A stretch of 64,000 nt of DNA from an uncultured Saprospiraceae bacterium (GTDB lineage: Bacteria > Bacteroidota > Bacteroidia > Chitinophagales > Saprospiraceae), in contig CALLPI010000006.1 of NCBI GenBank assembly GCA_938015595.1, positions 62,001 through 126,000 on the forward strand. The letters run 5' to 3'. Below the pieces are notes generated by a model that saw only the letters and a list, made by a program, of their open reading frames with translations, was not told the origin of the DNA and ran no database searches. The position numbers and the translations under genes are program-made. The number at the start of each line of letters is the position of its first letter. Within the stretch, counting starts at the first letter, position 1. Positions 32,601-40,541 of the stretch are shown in pieces.

Positions 32601-35317
32601 CCGGCGACTACTTCTGGGCAGGATACTCCTGGGACAGCGAAGACAACAAACAAGCTAAACGCGAAGCTGCCGCCATGCTGGCTGTATCTTCCAGCAAGCC
32701 TACCTATAACGTAGGTGAAAAAATCAAAATCAACATCCCCTCTTCGCAAACCGGCGGCAAAGCGCTCGTCTCTATCGAAAACGGCTCGCGCGTGCTGCAA
32801 ACACACTGGGTCAATACTTCCAAAGGCGATAACTCGCTTACCATAGAAGCTACTGCCGACATGGCGCCAAACATCTACGCCCATGTGACGCTCATGCAGC
32901 CGCATGCCCAAACCCAAAATGACCTACCCATACGCATGTACGGCGTTGTACCCATTGGTGTAGAAAACCCTGCCAGCCGCCTGGCACCCAGAATCAAAAT
33001 GCCCGACGAACTCAAACCGGAGACTGCAGTCAACATTGAAGTGTCGGAAGAAAAAGGAAAGCCTATGGCTTACACCATTGCCATAGTAGACGAAGGCTTA
33101 CTGGGCCTGACCCGATTCAAAACACCTAACCCCTGGGAAACCTTCTACGCACGCGAGGCGCTAGGCGTCACTACCTGGGACGTCTTTGATATGGTGCTTG
33201 GTGCCTACGGCGGGCAGCTTGGACGCATCCTTAGCATTGGCGGTGATGCTGCCCTCATACTCGGCGCTCAACCCCAGGCACTGCGCTTCAAGCCAGTAGT
33301 TATACACCTGGGGCCTTTCTACCTGAAAAAAGGCGAAAAAGCCCAACATACCATCCAGATGCCCAACTACATAGGTTCAGTACGCACTATGGTGGTGGCT
33401 ATGGAAGAAAATGGCGCCTATGGCAGCACGGAAAAAACTACCCCCGTGAAAAAACCACTCATGGTACTGGCTACTGTGCCACGCGTGCTCAGCCCCGGAG
33501 AAACCTTTACCCTGCCAGTCAACGTCTTTGCCATGGACAAAAAGGTCAAATACGTGCGCGTATCGCTTCAGGAGAACAGCAAACTGACAGACATCACCGG
33601 AAGCGCCACCAAAAACATTTCCTTTGCCAAGCCCGGCGATGGCCTGGTGGAGTTTGAAGTCAAAATACGCGAGGCCATAGGCGTAGCCAAATTCAAAATC
33701 ATTGCCGAAGGCAGCGGCGAAAAAGCTACTCAGGAAATAGAAGTACAAGTGCGCAACCCCAATCCCTACATCACCAAGGTACTGGCACAAATCATTGAAG
33801 CCGGCAAGGAATGGCGCGAAACCTTTGAGGCCGTGGGTATGAACGGCACCAACACTGGTGTGCTAGAGTTGTCGTCCATACCGCCTATAAACCTCGGCGA
33901 GCACCTGGAGTACCTCCTCCAGTACCCCTATGGATGCCTGGAGCAAACCCTCTCCAGCGGCTTCCCGCAACTCTACGTCAGTCGCCTCATGGAGCTCAAC
34001 GAGCAGCAAAAGCGGGCCATCCCCGAAAATATCAAAGCCACTGTAGAGCGCCTCAAGAAATTCCAGACCACCAATGGCGGCTTTGCCTACTGGCCAGGCC
34101 AAGCCACCCCCGACCAGTGGTCAAGCTCTTATGCAGGGCACTTTTTGTTAGAAGCCAAGGCCTTAGGCTATACCGTACCCGACAACCTAATAGACAACTG
34201 GCTCAAGTTTCAGAAAAAAGCAGCCAAGATGTGGGACCCCCGCCAGAGCGAATATGGCTTTGGCAACGAAAGCAGCAACGAACTCGGGCAAGCATATCGC
34301 CTCTATACCCTGGCACTAGCCAATGCACCCGACATATCGGCCATGAACCGCCTGCGCGAAACGCCTAAACTGGCTCTGCAGGCGCGCTGGTGCCTAGCGC
34401 TGGCCTACACCGCAGCTGGCAAAAAGGAAATTGCCAAAGACCTCATCAAGAATCAGAGCCGCAATATCGAATCCTACCAGGAGCTATCCTACACCTATGG
34501 TTCTGACCTGCGCGACAAGGCCATCATTTTGGAAGTGCTCCTGCAACTTGGCGATAAGACTGCCGCAGCAGAGGCCGTTAAGTACATCTCCGAAAAACTC
34601 AGTAGCCGTGGCTGGCACAGCACCCAAACTCTGGCATGGACGCTCACGTCGGTGGGCAAGTACGTAGGGCAGGCCGGTGTGAGCAACTCACTCCAGTTTA
34701 GCTACCAACTGGGCGGTGGGGCTGTGGTCAACGCTGGCTCCAATACCCCCATGAAGCAGATCAAAGTACCTGTGGACGGCGCCCAGAGAGCCGTAGCTGT
34801 GAAAAACACCGGCAAGGCCCCGCTCTTTGCACGGCTCATCCTGCGCGGTCAGCCTGCTACCGGCAGCACGGCGGTCTTTGCCAACGACCTTCATGTTGCC
34901 GTGGCTTACAAGCAAATGAATGGTTCGCCGCTTGATGTGAAATCCATTCCGCAAGGTACGGACTTCTTTGCCGAGGTAAAAATCACGCACCCTGGCAAGC
35001 GCCCGCTGCCGTACAAGGAGCTAGCGCTGGCACAGGTATTCCCTTCTGGCTGGGAGATTATAAACGCTCGCCTGCACGACCTCGAAGGCTTGCCCTCGCC
35101 CAGCGAAGCTGACTACATTGACACCCGCGACGACCGTGTCAATACCTTCTTCGACCTGCGAGAACGCGAAACTAAAACCTTCCGGGTACAACTCAATGCC
35201 GCCTACACTGGGCAGTTTTACTTGCCAGGAGCAAGTTGCGAAGCCATGTACGACGGTTCTATTGCCGCCCGCAGCGCTGGGCAGTGGGTGATGGTCAGAA
35301 GGCCAGATGATTCGTAG
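29699..35317 (+). CDS. Alpha-2-macroglobulin family lipoprotein
   Basis: This 1872-residue protein is a bacterial alpha-2-macroglobulin: a periplasmic or surface trap that uses conformational change and a thioester to catch foreign proteases. The signal peptide has lipobox VPSC (about residues 25-28). Many macroglobulin-like beta domains fill the N-terminal two thirds; an MG2-like segment includes FIYADRGVWRPGDSIFLH near residue 630. The alpha-2-macroglobulin core follows, and the thioester motif YGCLEQ has its cysteine at residue 1413. A helical thioester domain (GGFAYWPGQ) and a final beta domain (FFDLRERETKTFRVQL) complete it. The usual partner, penicillin-binding protein 1C, is not next to it. 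The ATG at 29699 is chosen because the signal peptide starts there. Confidence 0.93.
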   Translation: MRRMLAPSSALFLISAVVLLVFTVPSCSKKNRSASRFTPESIGAYVYSFTSGVISKVSPIKVQFAADAVPAANVGKDASGIISFSPTIKGKATWESERMLVFQPEMPLPSRTAYTATLHLKRVFKGLPQEAETFTFDFQTREQYFEVEADGISATDPADLSKQEITGTVITADVATEKDIENLLTARQKGRALPVKWTQSGDQLSHYFIIDNVIRSGKDTEVELSWNGKTLNTSIKGSKKLPVPALGTFKEVSVRAVQGQEQYIMVHFSDPLQATQNLDGLVRLQNYSGNLRYIVQGNQLRIYPSSRLSGTYTLQISSAVRNISGQAMQNSSNWSVHFNNPQPEVRLVGRGVIVPNSDGLLFPFEAIGLRAVEVEIFKIYNNNILQFLQNNTLESESDYEMHRVGRVILRKKVALDDLATQNRLQEWTRYNFDLGPMIGKDPMAIYQVRIGFRKEYAAIACLNQSNDDQSNMSTLEVAPDENGEIPSIMDSWYGLDGYYEDYEWSDRENPCKGAYYNTERFVSRNVLASNLGIIAKLGKDNSCMVTVTDLRNASPVSGAAVEFFDYPLQQIQKAVTDAQGNAMVMLPRKAFFVVVSHNNQAGYLRIDDGSSLSLSRFDVAGSEPQKGLKGFIYADRGVWRPGDSIFLHFMLEDRLNQLPPNYPIALEVYDPRGQLFLKRTATQNVSGLYPLHLKTNTDAPTGNWMAKVKVGGATFERILKVETVKPNRIKINLSPGKEILTGEDNPARFDLQAAWLHGAPAKNLRAVVDLQYTPQKISFPKFGQFVFDLPGSSLNNEPATVFEGNLDADGRAQFELTLYNSSDLPGKLMASFRTRVFEKGGDFSTDVLNVPYMPYPYLAGVRLPSNKYKEKRFDLRKSSTVLLASVDTNGIPQANRKLDAAIYKVNNDWWWDVNESNVSYYNNAQNISLEMRSQFTTDNRGEAEWTLTFERWGYYFIRVCDSESGHCTGDYFWAGYSWDSEDNKQAKREAAAMLAVSSSKPTYNVGEKIKINIPSSQTGGKALVSIENGSRVLQTHWVNTSKGDNSLTIEATADMAPNIYAHVTLMQPHAQTQNDLPIRMYGVVPIGVENPASRLAPRIKMPDELKPETAVNIEVSEEKGKPMAYTIAIVDEGLLGLTRFKTPNPWETFYAREALGVTTWDVFDMVLGAYGGQLGRILSIGGDAALILGAQPQALRFKPVVIHLGPFYLKKGEKAQHTIQMPNYIGSVRTMVVAMEENGAYGSTEKTTPVKKPLMVLATVPRVLSPGETFTLPVNVFAMDKKVKYVRVSLQENSKLTDITGSATKNISFAKPGDGLVEFEVKIREAIGVAKFKIIAEGSGEKATQEIEVQVRNPNPYITKVLAQIIEAGKEWRETFEAVGMNGTNTGVLELSSIPPINLGEHLEYLLQYPYGCLEQTLSSGFPQLYVSRLMELNEQQKRAIPENIKATVERLKKFQTTNGGFAYWPGQATPDQWSSSYAGHFLLEAKALGYTVPDNLIDNWLKFQKKAAKMWDPRQSEYGFGNESSNELGQAYRLYTLALANAPDISAMNRLRETPKLALQARWCLALAYTAAGKKEIAKDLIKNQSRNIESYQELSYTYGSDLRDKAIILEVLLQLGDKTAAAEAVKYISEKLSSRGWHSTQTLAWTLTSVGKYVGQAGVSNSLQFSYQLGGGAVVNAGSNTPMKQIKVPVDGAQRAVAVKNTGKAPLFARLILRGQPATGSTAVFANDLHVAVAYKQMNGSPLDVKSIPQGTDFFAEVKITHPGKRPLPYKELALAQVFPSGWEIINARLHDLEGLPSPSEADYIDTRDDRVNTFFDLRERETKTFRVQLNAAYTGQFYLPGASCEAMYDGSIAARSAGQWVMVRRPDDS

Positions 35318-35344
35318 ATCTGACACACCCTCCACAAATTGCAA

Positions 35345-35373
35345 CCCCCTGCAAAAAAATTATTTGCAGGGGG
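35345..35373. terminator. Hairpin between alpha-2-macroglobulin gene and tRNA-Arg
   Basis: CCCCCTGCAAA pairs with TTTGCAGGGGG (11 bp, 7-base loop) 27 bases after the plus-strand stop and just beyond the minus-strand tRNA 3' end. It has no long T run on either side but could end both transcripts. Confidence 0.6.
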
Positions 35374-35389
35374 CCTTAACTTATTGTTG

Positions 35390-35463
35390 TGATCCCGACT
35401 GGATTCGAACCAGTGACCGTCTGCTTAGAAGGCAGATGCTCTATCCAGCTGAGCTACGGGACC
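35390..35463 (-). tRNA. tRNA-Arg (anticodon TCT)
   Basis: Read on the minus strand the 74 bases fold as a full cloverleaf. The acceptor GGTCCCG pairs with CGGGATC (one G-T pair), and the D arm is GCTC/GAGC. The anticodon stem TCTGC/GCAGA holds the loop CTTCTAA, giving anticodon TCT, which reads AGA. The T arm is ACTGG-TTCGAAT-CCAGT, and the discriminator base is A. CCA is not encoded. A complete Bacteroidota promoter lies 40 bases upstream. Confidence 0.96.
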
Positions 35464-35502
35464 ATACCTGCCCGTCATTGCGACTTGTTTTTAAGAGCAG
35501 TG

Positions 35503-35533
35503 CAAAGATATCGCTTTTTGTGTGCTATATCAA
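35503..35533 (-). promoter_or_regulatory. Promoter of tRNA-Arg
   Basis: On the minus strand TTG (plus 35531-35533), a 20-base spacer and TATCTTTG (plus 35503-35510) match the Bacteroidota promoter exactly. The tRNA begins 40 bases downstream. Confidence 0.75.
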
Positions 35534-35573
35534 CAATTTGCCGCGCGAAAATCGTTCCGGGCTGTTATATATT

Positions 35574-35638
35574 GAGCAACGCCAAGTTTTGCACATGATT
35601 TGCGGATGTTGTGCACAAAACTTGGCGAGTCGGAGTAT
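35574..35638. repeat. Palindromic intergenic repeat, copy B (truA leader)
   Basis: CGCCAAGTTTTG at 35580-35591 pairs perfectly with CAAAACTTGGCG at 35616-35627. GCAC and GTGC extend the stem, around a loop holding GATTTGCGGATG. The flanks GAGCAA on the left and AGTCGGAGTA on the right are shared with copies A and C. It ends about 15 bases before the truA start codon. Confidence 0.85.
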
Positions 35639-35653
35639 ATTTCTGCCAAAAAC

Positions 35654-36424
35654 ATGGCTCGCTACAAACTCATCCTGGAATACGACGGATCTCGCTACAA
35701 TGGCTGGCAATTCCAGAAGGATGCCCGCAGCATACAAGGCGCCTGCATGGATGCTTGCCGTATGGTATTTCAAACGGAGCGCTTCGAGTTCTACGGCGCC
35801 GGCCGTACTGATGCAGGCGTACATGCCTTGGGGCAAGTAGCTCACCTGGATGTAGCAGTAGAAATGCCGCCTATGCAAATTCGCATCAAGCTCAACGACC
35901 AACTACCCGCCGACATCAACATCCTGCACGTAGAGAAAACCCATGCCCGATTTCACGCCCGCCACGACGCCGTAGCCCGCAGCTATGTGTATCAGATTTC
36001 GCGCCGGCGCAATGCCTTTGGCAAGAAATACCTCTGGTGGGTCAAAGACCACCTGGACGTTGAAGCCATGCGCAAGGCCGCCGCTGCCCTGACGGGGCTG
36101 CGCGATTTCCGCTCGTTCTCCCATGACAAAGACGAAGATAACTCCTCGCTGGTCAAAATCGAAAAGTTGGACGTTCTGGAACAAGGCGATCTCATTTTGA
36201 TCCACATCATTGGATCACACTTCCTTTGGAAGATGGTGCGCCGCATCGCCGGCATACTAGTGGAGACTGGTCGGGGCAAAATGACCCAAGCCCAAGTGCG
36301 TTCTTTCCTGGAGGAGCGCTCCGATGTGCCAGCTCAATATACTGCCCCGCCATCGGGCTTGTTTCTGGAGCGGGTTTATTATGCTGGCGAGCAACGGGTA
36401 CCCTGCAGGTGTTTGTTTCGTTGA
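35654..36424 (+). CDS. truA: tRNA pseudouridine(38-40) synthase
   Basis: TruA converts uridines at positions 38-40 of the tRNA anticodon arm to pseudouridine in the cytoplasm. The 256-residue protein begins ARYKLILEYDGSRYNGWQ, and the catalytic aspartate is Asp53 in YGAGRTDAGVHALGQVAHLD. RFHARHDAVARSYVY and the closing IIGSHFLWKMVRRIAGILVE segment are also typical. I chose the ATG at 35654, which matches the family start; an open frame from 35600 runs through the palindromic repeat. The repeat would therefore be in the 5' leader of the mRNA, if transcription starts upstream of it. The gene ends 8 bases before the convergent nicotinamidase-like gene. Confidence 0.95.
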   Translation: MARYKLILEYDGSRYNGWQFQKDARSIQGACMDACRMVFQTERFEFYGAGRTDAGVHALGQVAHLDVAVEMPPMQIRIKLNDQLPADINILHVEKTHARFHARHDAVARSYVYQISRRRNAFGKKYLWWVKDHLDVEAMRKAAAALTGLRDFRSFSHDKDEDNSSLVKIEKLDVLEQGDLILIHIIGSHFLWKMVRRIAGILVETGRGKMTQAQVRSFLEERSDVPAQYTAPPSGLFLERVYYAGEQRVPCRCLFR

Positions 36425-36432
36425 AGCCGAGC

Positions 36433-37017
36433 CTATGCCAAGCTCACACCATGTGCCTGCATGTCTTCCAGTGCACGCGCTGTATCACCAGGCTGCAAGT
36501 CTAGGCTGGCACAGGCCTGCAGCAATACCGTAACGGGGAATCCCAGGCGCGTCAGGTCAATAGCCGACTGCCGCACGCTGTACTCTAATAATGTACCTGC
36601 CATATACACATGCGTAATACCCGTGGCAATCAGCCACGATACCAAGCCCTCTGATTCTACCGCGCTCATGCCGGAAGCATCCACTGACGTCCCCTTTAGA
36701 AACACGCGCTGGATAGACGCTGCGTCCAACCCCGGCGCCCACTCCGCCCCAAAACTGCCAGCTACACAGTGCATAGGCCAAAGCAACTGCGCCTGCTGTC
36801 CTTCGCGTTGCAATATCTGCCACGGACGTCGCCATAAATGATTGGCAGCAAAAGATACGTGATTAGCTGGGTGGGCATCGCAAAGCGCCGCTACTTGGTC
36901 GAACAACGGCATGAACTGGTTCACCCGTTGTACAAGCTGTGCATCCGCACCTTTGGCTTCAACTGTGCCTAGTGGGAAGAAGTCGTTCTGGAAATCTATG
37001 AGCAGAAAGAGTTTCAT
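36433..37017 (-). CDS. Nicotinamidase/isochorismatase-family protein lacking the catalytic cysteine
   Basis: The 194-residue protein follows the PncA pattern. The catalytic-type aspartate is Asp8 in LLIDFQNDF. The metal ligands are Asp47 and His49 in CDAHPANHVSFAANH and His83 in LWPMHCVAGSFGAEW. The catalytic-type lysine is Lys108 in FLKGTSVDASG. The nucleophilic cysteine of the family (usually in TDYCV) is replaced by Ser147 in LEYSVRQSA. The codon is AGC at plus 36577-36579, one base from TGC. It may be a non-hydrolytic relative or use serine. If active it would turn nicotinamide into nicotinate for the NadD route. It is convergent with truA. Confidence 0.85.
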   Translation of the reverse strand: MKLFLLIDFQNDFFPLGTVEAKGADAQLVQRVNQFMPLFDQVAALCDAHPANHVSFAANHLWRRPWQILQREGQQAQLLWPMHCVAGSFGAEWAPGLDAASIQRVFLKGTSVDASGMSAVESEGLVSWLIATGITHVYMAGTLLEYSVRQSAIDLTRLGFPVTVLLQACASLDLQPGDTARALEDMQAHGVSLA

Positions 37018-37166
37018 TTTACGACAAAGGGATTTTTCCGGCTGTACAAAACTTATCTCCCAGGCGTATAGGCAAGGCATACTCTGTATTTGGCTGATGC
37101 AGGCATCCTATGTGCTACACCCATACCCTGCACTTGACCATTGCCACTGGATTGGCGATGAAGTGC

Positions 37167-37817
37167 TCAGACAAACACACCATCGCGCATGTCAAGGCGG
37201 CGGTCGCTCATGGCGGCGAGTTCCAGGTTGTGCGTAACCACTACAAACGTCTGTTGGAAGGCGTCGCGTAGTTGGAAGATGAGTTGGTGTAACTCCTGGG
37301 AAGATGCGGTGTCGAGGTTGCCAGAGGGTTCGTCGGCAAAGACCACTACAGGTTCGTTCATGAGCGCACGCGCCACGGCTACGCGTTGCTGTTCGCCGCC
37401 GGAAAGCTGGCCTGGCTTATGCTGGAGCCGCTCCGAAAGCCCGAGGTAGTCGAGCAGTTCTGCGGCGCGCTTTCGGGCCCGAATTTCAGGTGTTCGGGCT
37501 ATGAAGGCGGGAATGCACACGTTTTCCAGCGCAGTGAACTCCGGCAAGAGGTGATGAAACTGAAGTACAAAGCCAATATGGCGGTTGCGAAACTCGGAGA
37601 GTTGCCGGGCATTGAGATGAGCAGGATTTACGCCATTGATGATGACCTCGCCGGCATCGGGTTTGTCCAGTGTGCCCAGTATGTGCAGGAGCGTGCTCTT
37701 ACCAGCACCCGACTTGCCTGTAATGGCTACTACTTCGGCTTTGTTGATTTCGATATCCACGCCTTTGAGCACGTGCAGCGTATCGTAGGATTTGTGTATG
37801 CCTTTGCCCTGGATCAC
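37167..37817 (-). CDS. LolD-type ABC transporter ATP-binding protein
   Basis: This ATPase belongs to the MacB/LolD group, which powers extraction of lipoproteins or other substrates from the inner membrane. Walker A is GKSGAGKST (about residues 34-42), and the Q-loop lies in [18 protein letters not shown]. The signature [16 protein letters not shown], Walker [14 protein letters not shown] and the switch histidine VVVTHNLEL follow. I prefer the GTG at 37817, which gives the family-like start [11 protein letters not shown]. An ATG at 37877 would add 20 residues with no family match. No LolC/LolE-type permease lies nearby. It follows a zinc-ribbon gene in the same direction. Confidence 0.88.
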   Translation of the reverse strand: MIQGKGIHKSYDTLHVLKGVDIEINKAEVVAITGKSGAGKSTLLHILGTLDKPDAGEVIINGVNPAHLNARQLSEFRNRHIGFVLQFHHLLPEFTALENVCIPAFIARTPEIRARKRAAELLDYLGLSERLQHKPGQLSGGEQQRVAVARALMNEPVVVFADEPSGNLDTASSQELHQLIFQLRDAFQQTFVVVTHNLELAAMSDRRLDMRDGVFV

Positions 37818-37915
37818 GAGTGTGTATATTGTTGAGTAAGCTACAAAATTGGAGGAAAAAACGCAATTAGAGGGCAAGTTTGTATGTGAAAGTGCATCTT
37901 GGCCTAAACGGGCTT

Positions 37916-38275
37916 TTACTCTACATACTCTTGGCGCACTACCAACGCGTAGTAGTTATTGTCGAGCGCGATGTAGCCCTGGTCGTAGCAAAAGCGATAT
38001 ACACCGCCATTGCGGGTGATGTACTCATTGGTAAAGTAACTGAATTTGAAGCCGCGCTCCAGCAGTCGGTCTCGATGCACTTTGGTTTTGCCTTCGGGGT
38101 TGAGTTCAGCCAGGATACGGCGGTTTTTGCGCAGGATGTAATTGATGTTGCGCATGAAATTGGTCTCATCGCTGTTTTGCCGGTTGTGGAAATTGCTCCG
38201 ACACTGATCGGAACAGAAGCGCTTGTCTGCTCGTCCTTTGACTTCTTCGCCACATTCTACGCAGGTATTTTTCAT
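37916..38275 (-). CDS. Small zinc-ribbon protein
   Basis: The 119-residue protein begins with a four-cysteine zinc ribbon ([21 protein letters not shown], spacing CxxC then CxxxC) followed by NFHNRQN, a pattern seen in small zinc-binding proteins of Bacteroidota. The rest is a helix ([16 protein letters not shown]) and a beta-rich tail with many aromatic residues that starts [16 protein letters not shown]. The role is unknown; a nucleic-acid-binding or regulatory function would be a guess. The ATG at 38275 is chosen because the ribbon begins there. It lies 41 bases after the cytochrome c gene and is likely co-transcribed with it. Confidence 0.8.
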   Translation of the reverse strand: MKNTCVECGEEVKGRADKRFCSDQCRSNFHNRQNSDETNFMRNINYILRKNRRILAELNPEGKTKVHRDRLLERGFKFSYFTNEYITRNGGVYRFCYDQGYIALDNNYYALVVRQEYVE

Positions 38276-38316
38276 GTGGTGGCGTGCTTGATGGCTAAAG
38301 ATGAACTTTGCCCACT

Positions 38317-38673
38317 TCAATTGGGCTTCAACTCGAAGGTGTACTCTGCCACGAGTTTGATCTTCTCGGGCGAGAGGAGGTTTTTAAAGCCGATCATTGT
38401 ATTACGCCCGATGGTGATGACTTCGATGCGTTCTTCAAGGGTCAGCTGGGAGGTCTGGAGGTTGTACGCACCGGAGGCGCCCATATCGCCGTATAGCCCG
38501 TGGCAAGTGATGCAGTGCAGCTTATAGAGCTTGGCACCTTCATTGGCATTGTCGGTGATGGGGGCGGATGATGCAACTGTGACTTCACTGGAGGAGGAGC
38601 CTGAAGTGGCGTTTCCGCAGGCTATGACTACCGCGCCAACGCACAAAACAATGAGGATCTGCTTCATAAACAT
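38317..38673 (-). CDS. c-type cytochrome lipoprotein
   Basis: The 118-residue protein has a signal peptide with lipobox VIAC (about residues 16-19) and a serine-rich linker. One haem-binding motif, CITCH, follows near residue 54, and a methionine in NTMIGFKNLLSPEKI could be the sixth haem ligand. This is a small class I cytochrome c anchored to a membrane, probably carrying electrons in the periplasm. Two ATG codons (38673 and 38667) are possible and differ by two residues. It lies 24 bases after the OmpH gene in the same direction. Confidence 0.9.
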   Translation of the reverse strand: MFMKQILIVLCVGAVVIACGNATSGSSSSEVTVASSAPITDNANEGAKLYKLHCITCHGLYGDMGASGAYNLQTSQLTLEERIEVITIGRNTMIGFKNLLSPEKIKLVAEYTFELKPN

Positions 38674-38697
38674 TTGAGGTGTAAGATCTTAATTTAT

Positions 38698-39300
38698 CTA
38701 ATTAACTTTTTTTTCCTCTTTTTTGTTGAGGCGCTCCAACACTATTTGGGTAATATCGAGGCTATCGTTGACCATGAGTACGCCAGTGCCGGGGCCGTAG
38801 CTGAGGATGTAGTCGTAGCCTTTTTCCCGTCGGATATCAGCCAGGAGGTCCTTGATGGCTTTGTTGAGCTCTTCTTGCAATTGCTTGCCTTCTTCCAGGA
38901 GCTGTTTGGTTATGCGTTCCTGATCGGCCATAAGCGCTTGTTGTTTTTGTATGAGGCGCTGCTCTTCAGCAGCTACCTGGTTGGGAGCCAGCAGCCCCTT
39001 TTGCACTTTTTCCTGGGCGGCGGCAAACTCGCGCTCCAGCGCCCGACCACGTGCTTTGAGTTCAGCATCAGCTTTTTCTTCGCGCTTGGCAAATTCCTCC
39101 TGCTTTTGGTTCATGTATTCGTAGTTGTTCAGCAGGGTATCGGCATTGACAAATACGATTTTGGGGGCGTCGGGCATGCTCGTTGACAAGTCGCTGCTAG
39201 CAGAGGAGCCGGCCTGAGTACGGCTAAAGTGCATAAACAATAGGGATGCTACTGCGGCAGCCCAAAGCAAATGGAGGAGTGTATTGATTTTGGCGTTCAT
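38698..39300 (-). CDS. OmpH/Skp-family periplasmic chaperone
   Basis: The 200-residue protein has an N-terminal membrane helix or uncleaved signal (INTLLHLLWAAAVASLLF), a linker, and the Skp start strand KIVFVNADTLLNNYEYM. A long coiled coil rich in E, K, Q and A follows (about residues 75-160). A closing segment GYDYILSYGPGTGVLMVNDSLDIT is typical of the family. Skp proteins hold unfolded outer-membrane proteins in the periplasm, although here the anchor suggests it stays on the inner membrane. The ATG at 39300 is chosen over an open frame from 39393, which runs into the heptamer-repeat region. It lies downstream of the SerA-like gene. Confidence 0.88.
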   Translation of the reverse strand: MNAKINTLLHLLWAAAVASLLFMHFSRTQAGSSASSDLSTSMPDAPKIVFVNADTLLNNYEYMNQKQEEFAKREEKADAELKARGRALEREFAAAQEKVQKGLLAPNQVAAEEQRLIQKQQALMADQERITKQLLEEGKQLQEELNKAIKDLLADIRREKGYDYILSYGPGTGVLMVNDSLDITQIVLERLNKKEEKKVN

Positions 39301-39337
39301 GTCAGTTGTTGATTGGTGGACGGCAAAGTGGTTAGGG

Positions 39338-39379
39338 GCTATGAGCCACGAGCTATAAGCTGTAGGCTGTGAGTTGTGA
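39338..39379. repeat. Degenerate tandem heptamer repeat
   Basis: Six 7-base units follow each other: GCTATGA, GCCACGA, GCTATAA, GCTGTAG, GCTGTGA, GTTGTGA. They share the pattern G-Y-Y-R-Y-R-R. The array lies between the ompH-like gene and the SerA-like gene, both on the minus strand. Confidence 0.6.
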
Positions 39380-39459
39380 AGTACGTAGAGCAAGCGAAAA
39401 ACAAGGGCGCAGAAGGGAGAAAAGGCGATGTGCGGACGTGCGTGAGTATGAAGAAACTG

Positions 39460-40425
39460 CTACTTGTCGTCGCCAAAGAAAGCGAGAATCTTGTCGGCCA
39501 ATTCAAGGCTGATGAGCGATTGCGCTTCCTGAGTAGAGGCGCCGATATGTGGCGTCATGGAGATCTTAGGATGCTGAAGAATTTCTGGGCGCGGGCTAGG
39601 CTCAAAATCGAAGACGTCAAGTCCTGCACCACCCAACTTGCCCGAATCAAGCGCAGCCAGCATGGCTTCTTCATCCACTACACCCCCGCGGGAGGTATTG
39701 ATGAGGATGGCGCCATCTTTCATCTTGGCCAGTTCGTCAGCACCAATGATGGGCGAACCGCCACCAAAGGGTACATGCAGGGTGATGAAGTCAGCTTTGG
39801 GCAACACTTCGTCGAGGTCATAAGTGCGCATGCGCACCGAGAGGCGCACGTTATCAGAATCGGGGATAGCGATGGCGATATCCGCTTCGTCAATCATAAC
39901 GTCCACTGGCATGACTTTCATACCCAGGGCAATGCCTATGCGAGCTGCTTCCTGCCCAATACGGCCAAACCCAATGATGCCAAGGGTTTTGCCGCGCATC
40001 TGAAAGCCATCGGAGTAGGCCTCTTTGAGTTTTTTAAACTCGGTGTCGCCCTTAGTAGGCATAGTGCGGTTGGCCAGGTGTAGGGAGCGCGATAAGGAGA
40101 ACATGTGGGCGAAGGCCAGCTCTGCCACCGACTGCGAAGAAGCCGCCGGCGTAGTGATAACCTCAATGCCCTTGCTGCGGGCGTAGTCGGCGTCAATATT
40201 GTCAATGCCTACGCCTCCACGACCAATGATTTTAAGGTTGGGGCACAGGTCAATGAGGTCTTTGCGCACCTTAGTAGCGCTACGCACCAGAATAACATCG
40301 TAGTTGGGTAGTTCTTTGGGCAGTTCGCTCTGTGGTATGTGCCGGATATCGAGGTGGTAGCCGGCTTCTTCCAAAAGGGTTTGGCCATCGGGGTGAATGC
40401 CGTCGTTGACTAAGATTTTGACCAT
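39460..40425 (-). CDS. D-3-phosphoglycerate dehydrogenase-like 2-hydroxyacid dehydrogenase
   Basis: The 321-residue protein is a D-2-hydroxyacid dehydrogenase without a C-terminal ACT domain. The NAD-binding motif GIIGFGRIGQEAARIG sits near residue 150. The catalytic residues are recognisable as arginine in INTSRGGVVDEEA, a glutamate-containing loop near DVFDFEP, and histidine in MTPHIGASTQEA. The N-terminal VRSATKV and GRGGVGIDNID segments point to the SerA branch, which oxidises 3-phosphoglycerate in serine synthesis. The specificity is inferred, since serC and serB are not in this window. It is transcribed ahead of the OmpH gene with the heptamer repeat between them. Confidence 0.9.
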   Translation of the reverse strand: MVKILVNDGIHPDGQTLLEEAGYHLDIRHIPQSELPKELPNYDVILVRSATKVRKDLIDLCPNLKIIGRGGVGIDNIDADYARSKGIEVITTPAASSQSVAELAFAHMFSLSRSLHLANRTMPTKGDTEFKKLKEAYSDGFQMRGKTLGIIGFGRIGQEAARIGIALGMKVMPVDVMIDEADIAIAIPDSDNVRLSVRMRTYDLDEVLPKADFITLHVPFGGGSPIIGADELAKMKDGAILINTSRGGVVDEEAMLAALDSGKLGGAGLDVFDFEPSPRPEILQHPKISMTPHIGASTQEAQSLISLELADKILAFFGDDK

Positions 40426-40541
40426 GATTAGAGAAAGGTTGTGTAAGAAGAACTCAAGTTGGTAATCCGCTTCTTGGCCTCTTCACAGAGAGGCGTTTGA
40501 AATGGCGCTGCAAAGAAAAGCAATTCCTGGCAAGCTGTGTT

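Noticed and set aside
39338-39379. The heptamer array as a CRISPR
   Set aside because: Units are 7 bases with no spacers, and there are no cas genes.
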